Notes under the pieces: generated by a model
The model's input: the letters and a program-made list of their open reading frames with translations, nothing else
Told to the model about the DNA's origin: nothing
Databases searched by the model: none
NCBI GenBank assembly: GCA_003712055.1
Contig: RHLJ01000005.1
Coordinates: 248,001-312,000, forward strand
Direction of reading: 5' to 3'
Origin: Balneola sp.
Lineage (GTDB): Bacteria; Bacteroidota; Rhodothermia; Balneolales; Balneolaceae
DNA length: 64,000 nt
Shown here: in pieces, positions 18,477 through 27,530 of the stretch
How the letters are laid out: each line of letters opens with the position of its first letter
Numbering within the stretch: the first letter of the stretch is position 1
Position numbers and translations under genes: made by a program

Positions 18477-18656
18477 ATGGCACACCCAAAACGAAAAACT
18501 TCAAAAGCAAGAAGAGACAAAAGAAGATCTCATCATGCAATTGCAGACGTTACTCTTGCAAAATGTTCTAATTGCGGAACACTACACCGATATCATCATG
18601 CTTGCCCGGAGTGCGGGTATTACCGAGGAAGACAAGTAATAAGTGTAGCCAACTAA
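18477..18656 (+). CDS. rpmF: Ribosomal protein bL32
   Basis: A 59-residue basic protein starting MAHPKRKTSKARRDKRRS, the universal bL32 beginning, with two CxxC zinc-binding pairs (CSNCG and CPECG) separated by a short loop, so it is the zinc-binding form. It is a component of the large ribosomal subunit. The gene lies between the DUF177 gene and plsX, its usual position, and the start ATG at 18477-18479 is unambiguous. Confidence 0.97.
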   Translation: MAHPKRKTSKARRDKRRSHHAIADVTLAKCSNCGTLHRYHHACPECGYYRGRQVISVAN

Positions 18657-18666
18657 TCATTGTTCT

Positions 18667-19650
18667 ATGGTTATCGCAATAGATGCAGCAGGTGGTGATT
18701 TTTTTCCAAAACACCCTGTTGAGGGAGCCCTTTCTGCTATAAAAGAAATCGATTCCCTGTCTATTATCTTAGTTGGCCCTAAGGATCAGGTAGAAGCTGA
18801 ATTGGCTTTGCATGATTACGATTCTTCCAGAGTTTTTGTCCAGGATGCTCCTGAGATCATTGGGATGGAAGAATCACCAGCAAGTGCTGTTAAGAACAAG
18901 AGAAACTCATCTATTGCAATAGGCCTTGGCCTTCATAAAGCTGGTAAATGTGATGGTTTTGTAAGTGCTGGTAATACAGGTGCTTTATTAGCTGCTTCTA
19001 CATTTATTTTAGGAAAGCTGGTAGGCGTATCAAGACCAACTATTGCGTCTTACTACCCAACCTTAAAAGGCTTTAGATTATTGGTTGATGCCGGGGCTAA
19101 CCTTGAAATTCGCCCTGAGATGGCTTTTCAATTTGCAAAAATGGGTCAGATTTTTTGTGAACAGATTTTAAAAATTGATAATCCGAAGGTTGGCCTTTTA
19201 AATGTTGGTGAGGAAGATGAAAAAGGTACAGAAGCCCTCAAAGAAATCAACAAACATCTTCAGTCGCTCGATGGGTTTATTGGAAATGTTGAAGGAAGGG
19301 ACATTTTTCCAGGAAAGGCAGATGTATATCTATCTGATGGATTAGTAGGGAATATTCTACTAAAATTTGGTGAATCAATCCCTGAAACCATTATGGTGTT
19401 GGTTAAATCGGCTGTTCAGCAATTAAATATGGAAGCTGAGCATGTAATGGGTGCACAAAAGATTTTAAAAACAGCGTTGGCACCTTTCAACTACGAAACG
19501 GTTGGTGGGATTCCATTTTTGGGAGTTAACGGAGTAAGCCTTGTTGGGCACGGTGGAAGCTCTCCTCTAGCAATAAAAAACATGATTAAAAGTGCCATTA
19601 GCTGCATCGAAAATGATGTGAATGGCAAAATTGTCGCATCTCTAAATTGA
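18667..19650 (+). CDS. plsX: Phosphate acyltransferase PlsX
   Basis: Makes acyl-phosphate from acyl-ACP, the first step that feeds fatty acids into phospholipids at the membrane surface. The protein of 327 residues has the family's start (VIAIDAAGGDFFPKHPVEGA), the conserved SAGNTGALL, LVDAGANLEIRPE, NVGEE and VGGIPFLGVNG blocks. It sits 10 bp after rpmF and 10 bp before fabH in the standard bacterial order, so expression is probably joint. Confidence 0.97.
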   Translation: MVIAIDAAGGDFFPKHPVEGALSAIKEIDSLSIILVGPKDQVEAELALHDYDSSRVFVQDAPEIIGMEESPASAVKNKRNSSIAIGLGLHKAGKCDGFVSAGNTGALLAASTFILGKLVGVSRPTIASYYPTLKGFRLLVDAGANLEIRPEMAFQFAKMGQIFCEQILKIDNPKVGLLNVGEEDEKGTEALKEINKHLQSLDGFIGNVEGRDIFPGKADVYLSDGLVGNILLKFGESIPETIMVLVKSAVQQLNMEAEHVMGAQKILKTALAPFNYETVGGIPFLGVNGVSLVGHGGSSPLAIKNMIKSAISCIENDVNGKIVASLN

Positions 19651-19660
19651 TAAGTTCCAT

Positions 19661-20650
19661 ATGGAAGTAAGAAGAGCTAAAATTTCTTCGGTAGGACATT
19701 TTCTGCCAGAAGATCGTTTGACTAATTTCGATCTTGAAAAATTAGTTGATACAAACGATGAATGGATTAGAACGAGAACTGGAATTACAGAGCGCAGAAT
19801 CCTTAAGGATCCAGATAAGGCAACTTCATATATGGGAGAAAAAGCCGCTAAGGAAGCTCTCGAACTTGCTGGTGTATCTCCTGAGGAAGTGGATATTGTG
19901 ATTGTTGCTACCGTTACTCCGGATTATATGTTTCCTGCCACAGCTTGTTTGGTACAAGAAAAAATTGGAGCAAAAAATGCCTTCGCTTTTGATATTTCAG
20001 CAGCGTGTTCTGGGTTTTTATACGCTCTTACAACAGGTGCTTCTTTTATTGAAAGTGGAAATGCAGAAAAAGTGTTAGTAATTGGGGCAGATAAGATGTC
20101 TTCAATTCTTGACTGGAGTGATCGAACCACCTGTATTCTTTTTGGTGATGGAGCCGGAGCTGTACTTTTAGAAGCTTCTGATGATGAAACAGGAATCATA
20201 GACAATATCCATTACACTGAGGGCGATACCAATTGTGCATTGTATCAACCGGCTGGGGGAAGTTTACTTCCTGCATCACATGAAACCGTTGACCAGAGAA
20301 TGCATGCCATTAGGCAAGATGGTCGTGCAGTTTTCAAAAAAGCTACCATGGGAATGGCGGATGTGTCTCTTGAGATAATGGAGAAGAACAATTTGACCGC
20401 TGAAGATGTGGCATGGTTAGTACCTCATCAGGCTAATTTGAGAATCATTGATGCTACCGCTAATAGAATGGGAGTTTCTTCTGATAAGGTTATGATTAAT
20501 ATAGGTCGGTATGGAAATACCACCGCCGCGACCATTCCTTTATGTTTATATGACTGGAAAGATTCTCTGAATAAAGGGGATAATCTCGTATTAGCTGCTT
20601 TTGGTGGAGGCTTCACCTGGGGCGCTACTTATGTAAAATGGAGTATCTAA
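19661..20650 (+). CDS. fabH: 3-oxoacyl-ACP synthase III
   Basis: Starts fatty acid synthesis by condensing an acyl-CoA with malonyl-ACP. The thiolase-fold enzyme of 329 residues has catalytic Cys116 in AACSGF, the His in VPHQANLRIID and the Asn in GRYGNTTAAT. The sequence IRTRTGITERR near residue 40 is standard for FabH. The stop is 1 bp from the fabD start, so translational coupling is likely. Confidence 0.97.
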   Translation: MEVRRAKISSVGHFLPEDRLTNFDLEKLVDTNDEWIRTRTGITERRILKDPDKATSYMGEKAAKEALELAGVSPEEVDIVIVATVTPDYMFPATACLVQEKIGAKNAFAFDISAACSGFLYALTTGASFIESGNAEKVLVIGADKMSSILDWSDRTTCILFGDGAGAVLLEASDDETGIIDNIHYTEGDTNCALYQPAGGSLLPASHETVDQRMHAIRQDGRAVFKKATMGMADVSLEIMEKNNLTAEDVAWLVPHQANLRIIDATANRMGVSSDKVMINIGRYGNTTAATIPLCLYDWKDSLNKGDNLVLAAFGGGFTWGATYVKWSI

Positions 20651-20651
20651 A

Positions 20652-21539
20652 ATGAGTACGGCGTATCTGTTCCCGGGACAAGGTTCTCAATTTGTTGGCA
20701 TGGGGAAGGAACATTTTGATTCAAACCCTGATTTTGCTGCGTTAGTAAAAAAGGCAAATGAGGTTCTTGGCTTTGACCTCAGCGCGATTATGTTTGAAGG
20801 CCCTGAGGAGACACTTAAACAAACTGAATTTACACAACCAGCCATATTTCTTCATTCAGTAGCTCTTTTCAAGACACTTGATGCTACACCTGATATGGTT
20901 GCTGGTCATAGCCTCGGTGAATTCTCTGCATTAGTTGCTTGTGGAGCAGTTCAATTTGAGGATGCACTAAGAATTGTTCGCAGAAGAGGTGAACTCATGC
21001 AACAAGCCGGATCACAAAATCCGGGTACTATGGCGGCAATAATTGGGATGGATGATGAACTTGTTGAAGAAATATGCCAGGAAGCCAGCAAGGCTACTGG
21101 GAAAGAAGTAATCGCTGCTAATTACAATTGTCCAGGCCAACTCGTTATTTCCGGATATATAGAATCAGTTGAAAAAGCGGTTGAAATTGCTAAAGAAAAA
21201 GGTGCAAGGATGGCTATGTTACTTCCGGTTAGCGGCGCTTTCCATTCATCACTAATGCAACCTGCTTTAGATGGCTTGAGAGAGCAATTAGAACAGCTTC
21301 AAATAGAAGTGCCATCATGCCCGATTTATAGTAATTATACAGCCAAACCAACATCCGATCCTGAAGAAATAAGATCTAACTTGTTGAATCAGCTTTTGAA
21401 TCCTGTAAGATGGACTCAAACCCTTACAAATATGATGGAGAATGATGCTACATCATTTGTAGAGGTTGGGCCAGGAAAAGTGTTACAGGGTCTGGTAAAA
21501 CGAACAAACAGAAAAGCAGAAATTTCAGGACATCAATAA
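20652..21539 (+). CDS. fabD: Malonyl-CoA:ACP transacylase
   Basis: Loads malonyl groups onto ACP for chain elongation. At 295 residues it has PGQGSQFVGMG at the N-terminus, the nucleophile Ser87 in GHSLGEFSAL, the conserved Arg in RRRGELMQ and the catalytic His in SGAFHSSLM, and ends with VEVGPGKVLQGLVKR. All key residues are present. It lies between fabH and fabG with spacings of 1 and 8 bp. Confidence 0.97.
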   Translation: MSTAYLFPGQGSQFVGMGKEHFDSNPDFAALVKKANEVLGFDLSAIMFEGPEETLKQTEFTQPAIFLHSVALFKTLDATPDMVAGHSLGEFSALVACGAVQFEDALRIVRRRGELMQQAGSQNPGTMAAIIGMDDELVEEICQEASKATGKEVIAANYNCPGQLVISGYIESVEKAVEIAKEKGARMAMLLPVSGAFHSSLMQPALDGLREQLEQLQIEVPSCPIYSNYTAKPTSDPEEIRSNLLNQLLNPVRWTQTLTNMMENDATSFVEVGPGKVLQGLVKRTNRKAEISGHQ

Positions 21540-21547
21540 AAACACCT

Positions 21548-22297
21548 ATGGGATTAACACTAGAAGGAAAATCATGTTTAGTAACCGGTGGTAGCCGGGG
21601 AATTGGAAAAGCGATAGCGCTTAAATTGGCAAACCTTGGAGCTGATGTTGCTATTACTTATGCGAGATCTGCAGATGCAGCTAATCAGGTAAAAGCTGAA
21701 ATAGAAACGCTAGGAAGAAATTCAAAAGCTATACAAGCCGATGCTGTTGATTTTGGTCAGGCTGAAGCAGTTATCAATGAACTTGTTTCCGATTGGGGCA
21801 AAATTGATGTTCTGGTTAATAATGCCGGAATCACCAAAGATAACCTGATTTTAAGAATGGCTGAAGATCAGTGGGATGATGTAATAACCACGAACCTGAA
21901 AAGTATTTTCAACTACTCAAAAGTGGTTGCCCGCCCAATGATGAAGAATAGAGGCGGTTCAATTATCAATATTAGTTCGGTCGTAGGTATAACCGGAAAC
22001 GCAGGCCAAAGTAATTATTCAGCTTCCAAAGCAGGGATTATTGGCTTCACAAAATCCTACGCCAAAGAATTAGCCTCCAGAAATATACGTGCCAATGTAG
22101 TTGCACCAGGCTATATCACTACTGATATGACGGATGCACTAGATGAAAAAGTACTGGATAGTATTAAAGCTGCCACACCCCTTGGACGAGCAGGTAATCC
22201 GGATGAGATTGCAGATGCAGTTGCTTTCTTAGCTTCTGACATGAGTAGCTATATAACCGGAGAAACCCTTCGTGTAGATGGCGGTATGGCAATGTAA
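21548..22297 (+). CDS. fabG: 3-oxoacyl-ACP reductase
   Basis: NADPH-dependent short-chain reductase that reduces 3-oxoacyl-ACP in each elongation cycle. The 249-residue protein has the cofactor loop TGGSRGIGKAIA, NNAGITKDN, the catalytic Ser in NISSVVG, Tyr157 and Lys161 in YSASKAG, and the C-terminal GETLRVDGGMAM. There are 83 bp between this gene and acpP, the largest gap in the run, leaving room for an acpP promoter. Confidence 0.97.
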   Translation: MGLTLEGKSCLVTGGSRGIGKAIALKLANLGADVAITYARSADAANQVKAEIETLGRNSKAIQADAVDFGQAEAVINELVSDWGKIDVLVNNAGITKDNLILRMAEDQWDDVITTNLKSIFNYSKVVARPMMKNRGGSIINISSVVGITGNAGQSNYSASKAGIIGFTKSYAKELASRNIRANVVAPGYITTDMTDALDEKVLDSIKAATPLGRAGNPDEIADAVAFLASDMSSYITGETLRVDGGMAM

Positions 22298-22380
22298 ACT
22301 ATTGCAGATGCACAAATGAATTTTTATGTTAAACTAGTTTTAACTCAATCTAACTACCAATAAATACAATAGGACGAATT

Positions 22381-22620
22381 ATGTCACAAGATGTCGAATC
22401 AAAAGTAACTGCCATTATCGTTGATAAATTAGGCGTTGATGAATCTGAGGTTACTTCAGATGCAAATTTCACTAACGATCTTGGCGCAGACTCTTTAGAT
22501 ACTGTAGAACTTATTATGGAATTCGAAAAAGAGTTTGATTTAAGCATCCCTGATGAAGACGCAGAAAACATCGCTACTGTGGGTGATGCTGTAAGTTATC
22601 TTTCAGGTAAACTATCTTAA
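22381..22620 (+). CDS. acpP: Acyl carrier protein
   Basis: A 79-residue acidic four-helix carrier that holds growing acyl chains. The phosphopantetheine attachment Ser38 is in [12 protein letters not shown], and the helix II region [15 protein letters not shown] is typical. It is preceded by an AT-rich 83-bp gap and followed by fabF after 15 bp, the normal arrangement. Confidence 0.98.
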   Translation: MSQDVESKVTAIIVDKLGVDESEVTSDANFTNDLGADSLDTVELIMEFEKEFDLSIPDEDAENIATVGDAVSYLSGKLS

Positions 22621-22635
22621 AGCTTTTCCTTTTTT

Positions 22636-23880
22636 ATGAGCGAACGTAGAGTCGTAATAACAGGCATTGGCGCTCTCACCCCAATTGGTGAGAGCGCTCC
22701 TGCTTTTTGGAATGGAATGCTATCGGGCAAAAGTGGAGCCCGACCAGTTGAACATTTCGATACCACCGATTTCCCAACCAAATTTGCAGCACAACTTGAA
22801 GGGTATAACCCTAAAGATCATTTTGAGCACAAAGATGCCAGACGTCTTGATCTGGTAGCTCAATATGCTATTGTTGCAACTCGGGAAGCTGTAGAGGACT
22901 CGGGCATTGATCTTGAAAAGATTAATAAAGACCGGGTGGCAGTTATTGTTGGAACCGGAATAGGTGGGATGAAGACTTTTTATGACCAATCCATTGCGTT
23001 TCATGAAAGAGGCCCAAGAGGAGTATCTCCCTTTTTCATTCCTATGTTAATCCCTGATCTGGTTGCAGGTCAAATCTCAATCCGGTATGGATTCCGTGGC
23101 CCAAATTTTTGTGCCGTTTCGGCGTGTGCTACAGGCTCTCATAATATCGGAATAGCCTACGATATGATTAAGTATGGTCAGGCAGATATGGCTGTAACTG
23201 GTGGAACAGAAGCTCCGGTTACAAGAATTGGAATCTCTGGCTTCAATGCCATGAAAGCAATGTCAACCAGAAACGATGAGCCGGAAAGAGCCTCAAGACC
23301 TTTCGATGTTGATCGAGATGGTTTTGTGCTAGGAGAAGGTGCTGGTATTTTCTTGTTGGAAGAGCTTGAATCTGCAAAAAAACGAGGTGCTCGCATCTAC
23401 GGAGAACTCGCAGGTTATGGATACTCTGCCGATGCTTACCATATTACGGCTCCGGACCCGGATGGTGGAGGAGTTCAAATCGCCATGAATAATGCTCTTA
23501 ATGCTGCAGGCATTAATGTTGAGGATGTAGATCACATCAACATGCATGGAACCTCAACACCACTTGGAGATATAGCAGAAACAAACTCGATTAAGAAAGT
23601 ATTTGGTGCACATTCCAAAACAATCAATCTGAATTCCACTAAATCAATGACCGGCCATACCTTAGGTGCTGCAGGTGCCATTGAATCGGTAGCTGCTTTA
23701 CTGGCAGTTTACCACGGAACCGTTCCTCCAACCATAAACCTGGACAACCAGGATCCTGAATGCGATTTAAATTACACTGCTAATGAGCCAGTAATAAGGG
23801 ATATACGATATGCATTAAATAATGCATTCGGATTTGGGGGGCATAACTCAACACTAGTATTCAAGAAGTTCGAAAATTAA
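22636..23880 (+). CDS. fabF: 3-oxoacyl-ACP synthase II
   Basis: Elongating condensing enzyme of type II fatty acid synthesis. The 414-residue protein has the Cys164 nucleophile in SACATGSHN, the two His residues in HGTSTPLGD and SMTGHTLGAAG, and the conserved Lys in LNSTKSMTGH. The closing FGFGGHN block is intact. The rnc start codon follows directly after the stop. Confidence 0.97.
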   Translation: MSERRVVITGIGALTPIGESAPAFWNGMLSGKSGARPVEHFDTTDFPTKFAAQLEGYNPKDHFEHKDARRLDLVAQYAIVATREAVEDSGIDLEKINKDRVAVIVGTGIGGMKTFYDQSIAFHERGPRGVSPFFIPMLIPDLVAGQISIRYGFRGPNFCAVSACATGSHNIGIAYDMIKYGQADMAVTGGTEAPVTRIGISGFNAMKAMSTRNDEPERASRPFDVDRDGFVLGEGAGIFLLEELESAKKRGARIYGELAGYGYSADAYHITAPDPDGGGVQIAMNNALNAAGINVEDVDHINMHGTSTPLGDIAETNSIKKVFGAHSKTINLNSTKSMTGHTLGAAGAIESVAALLAVYHGTVPPTINLDNQDPECDLNYTANEPVIRDIRYALNNAFGFGGHNSTLVFKKFEN

Positions 23881-24630
23881 ATGCGATCCCTTCTCAGATC
23901 TTTGTTTACCCGCAAAAGCAAAGTTTCTGCTTTAGAAGATGATCGTATAGTTAGCCTCGAGAAAATTATCGGGCTTAAAGTTGAGGATAGGGCACTATTC
24001 CAAAGAGCTCTTCGCCATCGCTCTATGCTTACCCAGGAGCAATACGCAAAATACGATTCTTATGAGCGGTTGGAGTTTCTTGGGGATGCAGTACTGGATT
24101 TGATTGCTGCAGAAATCCTATTCAATAAATACCCTAAAAAAGATGAGGGTTTTCTTACAAAGATCAGGGCAAAGTTAGTAAAGGGAGAAACTTTGGCTCA
24201 GTTTTCTACCCAACTTGGATTAGAAGACTTAATGGAAATGGGGGAAAGGTCTGGTAATACCAAGATTTCAAAGAGTATTTTAGCCGATGTGTTTGAGTCC
24301 ATTATCGCCGCTATTTACATCACTAAGGGCTATTCAAATGCCTTCCAGTTTGTTGAGTATGTTTTTGATAAGTTTGTCAATTTTGAGGAAGTCATTCATA
24401 CCGTTGATAACTACAAAAGTGCCTTGCTCGAATATACTCAAGCTGAACGTCTCCCTTTGCCTCGCTATAAAATGATAAATGAGTCTGGACCTGGGCATAA
24501 CCGTACTTTTGAGGTTACGGTTTTAATTGGTGAAGAGGAGCTGGGAACAGGGATTGGGAAGAGTAAGAAAAAAGCAGAACAGCTTGCTGCAGAGGCGGCA
24601 CTTCAGGTTCTAAATCTTACCGAAGAATAA
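23881..24630 (+). CDS. rnc: Ribonuclease III
   Basis: Cleaves double-stranded RNA in rRNA maturation and RNA turnover. The nuclease domain has the signature YERLEFLGDAVLDLIAAE, with the paired acidic site completed by LADVFESIIAAIYI; a double-stranded RNA-binding domain (residues ~180-248) ends with KKKAEQLAAEAAL. The 249-residue length is normal for species with an N-terminal extension. The start codon directly follows the fabF stop without a gap, which makes coupled translation likely; fabF-rnc adjacency is common in this group. Confidence 0.96.
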   Translation: MRSLLRSLFTRKSKVSALEDDRIVSLEKIIGLKVEDRALFQRALRHRSMLTQEQYAKYDSYERLEFLGDAVLDLIAAEILFNKYPKKDEGFLTKIRAKLVKGETLAQFSTQLGLEDLMEMGERSGNTKISKSILADVFESIIAAIYITKGYSNAFQFVEYVFDKFVNFEEVIHTVDNYKSALLEYTQAERLPLPRYKMINESGPGHNRTFEVTVLIGEEELGTGIGKSKKKAEQLAAEAALQVLNLTEE

Positions 24631-24717
24631 AAAAGCACTACTTGTTTTTTGAGTGATTAAGCGCGATTCTTAGCCGTCATCTTGGCATTGGCTAGAATTT
24701 CTTCAGTACCTCATAAT

Positions 24718-26100
24718 ATGCTTGTACAGCTCATCAAACCAGAATTCCAAGAACTCATTGAGGCCAAAGATTGGGTTGGGTTGAAAGAGGTACTTGCCGA
24801 TGTTCCCGCGGCGGATATTGCAGAGCTGTTAGTTGAGCTAGACGGTAGTGTGGCTGTAGTTGTTTTCAGATTGCTAAAAAAACCTGTAGCTGCCGATGTT
24901 TTTGCAGAACTCCCATCCGCTAAAGGGGTAGAACTTCTCGAACTTTTCAACCGGCAGCAGCTATCTGATGTAATGGGTAATCTCGAACCTGATGAGCAGG
25001 TGGCACTACTGGAAGAATTACCCGGACATCTCACTCAGAGTGTGATGAACTCGATGAATCCTGAGGATCAAAAGCAGATCAAAAAACTGCTGGGATACCC
25101 TGAGGATAGTGTGGGTAGGCTAATGACTCCCCGATATGTCAGAGTAAAATCTGATTGGACCATAGAAAGAAGCATGGTTCATATTAGAAAGTATGCGGAA
25201 GTAGCCGAAACCTTAAACGTTATTTACGTTGTTGATGACAAAGAGCATTTAATAGATGACCTCAAAATCACTCAGCTCATAGTAGGAAATCCAGAGGATA
25301 CGATTTCAACTGTAATGGATGATACCTTTATTGCACTAAGCGCCTATGACGACCAGGAAGAGGCGGTAAAGATGTTTGCTAAATATGATAGGGTAGCCGT
25401 TCCGGTTGTTGATTCGGATGGAATCCTGGTAGGTATTGTAACGGTCGATGATATTATTGATGTGGCGGAGGAAGAGACCACCGAGGATATGCAGAAGATG
25501 GCCGCGATGGATGCTCTTGATGATTACTATTCTCAAACCACAATTTCTTCGATGGTAAAAAAGAGATTAGGTTGGTTAATCATCTTATTTGTGGGGCAGA
25601 TTGTTACTGCATTGACTATGGGGCAGTACGAAGAGCTTTTGAGTAAAATTGTATTCTTATCATTTTTTGTACCGCTAATTATTGCAAGTGGCGGTAATTC
25701 CGGAGCTCAAGCAGCAACTCTGATTATTCGCGCACTAGCAACAGATGACATTAAATTTGATGATTGGAAAAAGGTTTTTGCTCGAGAGTTTCTTTCCGGT
25801 CTCATTTTGGGAAGCCTGATTGGAATTTTAGGTTTTGTAACATTAATAAGCTGGGAGCTTATTGCTGGAAATCCATTTGGTGAACAAATGTTATTAACCG
25901 CTTTAGTGGTTGCTCTCAGTCTTTTGAGCATTGTACTATTCGGAAATTTCATTGGAGCAATGCTTCCATTTGTTCTTTCGAAACTGGGCTTAGATCCTGC
26001 TGTTTCTTCAGCACCTTTTGTTGCAACAATAGTGGATGTAAGCGGAATCATTATTTATTTTTCGATAGCAATCTTATTCCTAGGAAAAATTTTACTCTAA
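24718..26100 (+). CDS. mgtE: Magnesium transporter MgtE
   Basis: Mg2+-gated channel in the cytoplasmic membrane. The protein has the N-terminal superhelical domain with LLEELPGHL, two CBS domains (residues ~125-250) that sense cytoplasmic Mg2+, the connecting plug helix, and about five membrane helices from residue ~280, including the pore sequence SGGNSGAQAATLIIRAL. I chose the ATG at 24718; a TTG 12 codons earlier would also keep the frame open. It is preceded by rnc and followed by thyA, with gaps too small to exclude co-transcription with thyA. Confidence 0.94.
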   Translation: MLVQLIKPEFQELIEAKDWVGLKEVLADVPAADIAELLVELDGSVAVVVFRLLKKPVAADVFAELPSAKGVELLELFNRQQLSDVMGNLEPDEQVALLEELPGHLTQSVMNSMNPEDQKQIKKLLGYPEDSVGRLMTPRYVRVKSDWTIERSMVHIRKYAEVAETLNVIYVVDDKEHLIDDLKITQLIVGNPEDTISTVMDDTFIALSAYDDQEEAVKMFAKYDRVAVPVVDSDGILVGIVTVDDIIDVAEEETTEDMQKMAAMDALDDYYSQTTISSMVKKRLGWLIILFVGQIVTALTMGQYEELLSKIVFLSFFVPLIIASGGNSGAQAATLIIRALATDDIKFDDWKKVFAREFLSGLILGSLIGILGFVTLISWELIAGNPFGEQMLLTALVVALSLLSIVLFGNFIGAMLPFVLSKLGLDPAVSSAPFVATIVDVSGIIIYFSIAILFLGKILL

Positions 26101-26115
26101 TCCCCAATACAACTA

Positions 26116-26964
26116 ATGAAAGCATATCACGATCTGGTAAGAAGCGTACTTGAAAACGGTGTAAGAAAGGAAAACAGAACAGGTACGGATACAATCTCCA
26201 ATTTTGCAGAATATTATAAAGTAGATTTAGCAGACGGTTTCCCGCTTTTAACTACAAAGAAAGTTTATTTCAGATCGGTGATTTTAGAGCTTTTGTGGTA
26301 TTTGAGGGGAGAGGATCATATTCGCTGGTTAAGAGACGAAAATGATTGCCACATTTGGGATGCCTGGGCGGATGAAGATGGACATGTTGGACCGATTTAC
26401 CCAGTGCTTTGGAGAAGATTCCCTTCGTTAGAAAAAGAAACGATTGAACTTGAAGGCCAGGCAGGAAAAATTGAAAAAGACATTTGGGTTCGCAAAGAAT
26501 TTGATCAGGTACAAAGAGCAATAGATATGCTCAAAACCAATCCCAATAGCAGGAGGATTGTTGTTAGTACCTGGCACCCAGGCTTATTAGGAGAAATGGC
26601 GCTACCTCCCTGCCATCTTATGTACATCTTTAATGTTGCTAATGGACGTTTGAATTGCCACTTAACTCAACGTTCCGGGGACATAGCGTTAGGAATTCCA
26701 TTTAACCTGGCATGCTACTCGGCGCTAACAATGGCAATTGCACAGGAAGTAGGTTTAGAGCCAGGTTTCTTCGCGCATACTATTGTTGATGCTCATATAT
26801 ACGTAAACCACGTAGATGGACTCAAAGAGCAACTAACGAGAACTCCAAGGGCTTTACCAACTTTGAAGATTGCCAATAAGCCGGTGGACGATCTTACGTA
26901 TGAGGACTTTACCCTGGAGAATTATGATCCGGATCCTGTGATCAGGTTCGAGGTTGCTGTATGA
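26116..26964 (+). CDS. thyA: Thymidylate synthase
   Basis: Converts dUMP to dTMP using methylene-tetrahydrofolate, which is oxidised to dihydrofolate. The active site Cys166 is in LPPCHLMY; RSGDIALGIPFNLACY and the dUMP-binding HIYVNHVDGLKEQL follow. The protein is 282 residues against 264 in E. coli because of an insertion at about residues 98-125. The gene overlaps folA by 4 bp (ATGA), coupling it to the enzyme that recycles its dihydrofolate product. Confidence 0.98.
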   Translation: MKAYHDLVRSVLENGVRKENRTGTDTISNFAEYYKVDLADGFPLLTTKKVYFRSVILELLWYLRGEDHIRWLRDENDCHIWDAWADEDGHVGPIYPVLWRRFPSLEKETIELEGQAGKIEKDIWVRKEFDQVQRAIDMLKTNPNSRRIVVSTWHPGLLGEMALPPCHLMYIFNVANGRLNCHLTQRSGDIALGIPFNLACYSALTMAIAQEVGLEPGFFAHTIVDAHIYVNHVDGLKEQLTRTPRALPTLKIANKPVDDLTYEDFTLENYDPDPVIRFEVAV

Positions 26965-27434
26965 TTCTCACTATAGTTGTTGCTCATGATCCAAACCTGG
27001 TGATTGGCAATAATGGAGGGTTACCCTGGCGCTACCCCGAAGACCTAAAGCACTTTAAGTCTACAACACTTGGCAATACCATTATTATGGGACGCGGAGT
27101 TTTTGAAGAATTAAATGAAATTCCGTTGCCTGGAAGAAGGAACATTGTTCTCTCCAGATCAAAATCCTATGAAGGGGTAGAAACCTACAAGAGTTTAGAA
27201 GAAGCACTCAAAAATATTCACGATGAAGAGGTATTTATTATTGGTGGTGGGGTACTCTATAGGCAAACCCTATCTATGGTCAACAAAATGATTGTGACTG
27301 AAATAAAAAAAGAGTACGAAGGCGATACGTTCTTTCCAGAGTATAGAAGTGAGATTGGAAGTACCTGGACAGAAGTTTCAAGAGAAGAAACAGATAACCT
27401 CTCCTTTGTAGTATATATTAGGTCTACTATTTAA
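26961..27434 (+). CDS. folA: Dihydrofolate reductase
   Basis: Reduces dihydrofolate to tetrahydrofolate with NADPH. The 157-residue protein contains IGNNGGLPWRYPEDLKHFK near the N-terminus, IIMGRGVFE, RRNIVLSRS and EVFIIGGGVLYRQ, all standard. The start ATG lies within the thyA stop (ATGA), so the two are translated together and act in one cycle. Confidence 0.97.
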   Translation: MILTIVVAHDPNLVIGNNGGLPWRYPEDLKHFKSTTLGNTIIMGRGVFEELNEIPLPGRRNIVLSRSKSYEGVETYKSLEEALKNIHDEEVFIIGGGVLYRQTLSMVNKMIVTEIKKEYEGDTFFPEYRSEIGSTWTEVSREETDNLSFVVYIRSTI

Positions 27435-27530
27435 GAATACCGATTAAGAAAGATTAATCTTCCCCTCAATCGCTTTACTTTTACGTGCTTTTCATTATAA
27501 TGTAAAGTCTAGGTAGATTTTACTAAAGGT

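Noticed and set aside
27450-27461. Perfect palindrome AAGATTAATCTT between folA and the hybrid kinase gene
   Set aside because: A 12-bp AT-rich palindrome is expected by chance in a window this size; no second copy or spacing rule was found, so I do not call it an operator.
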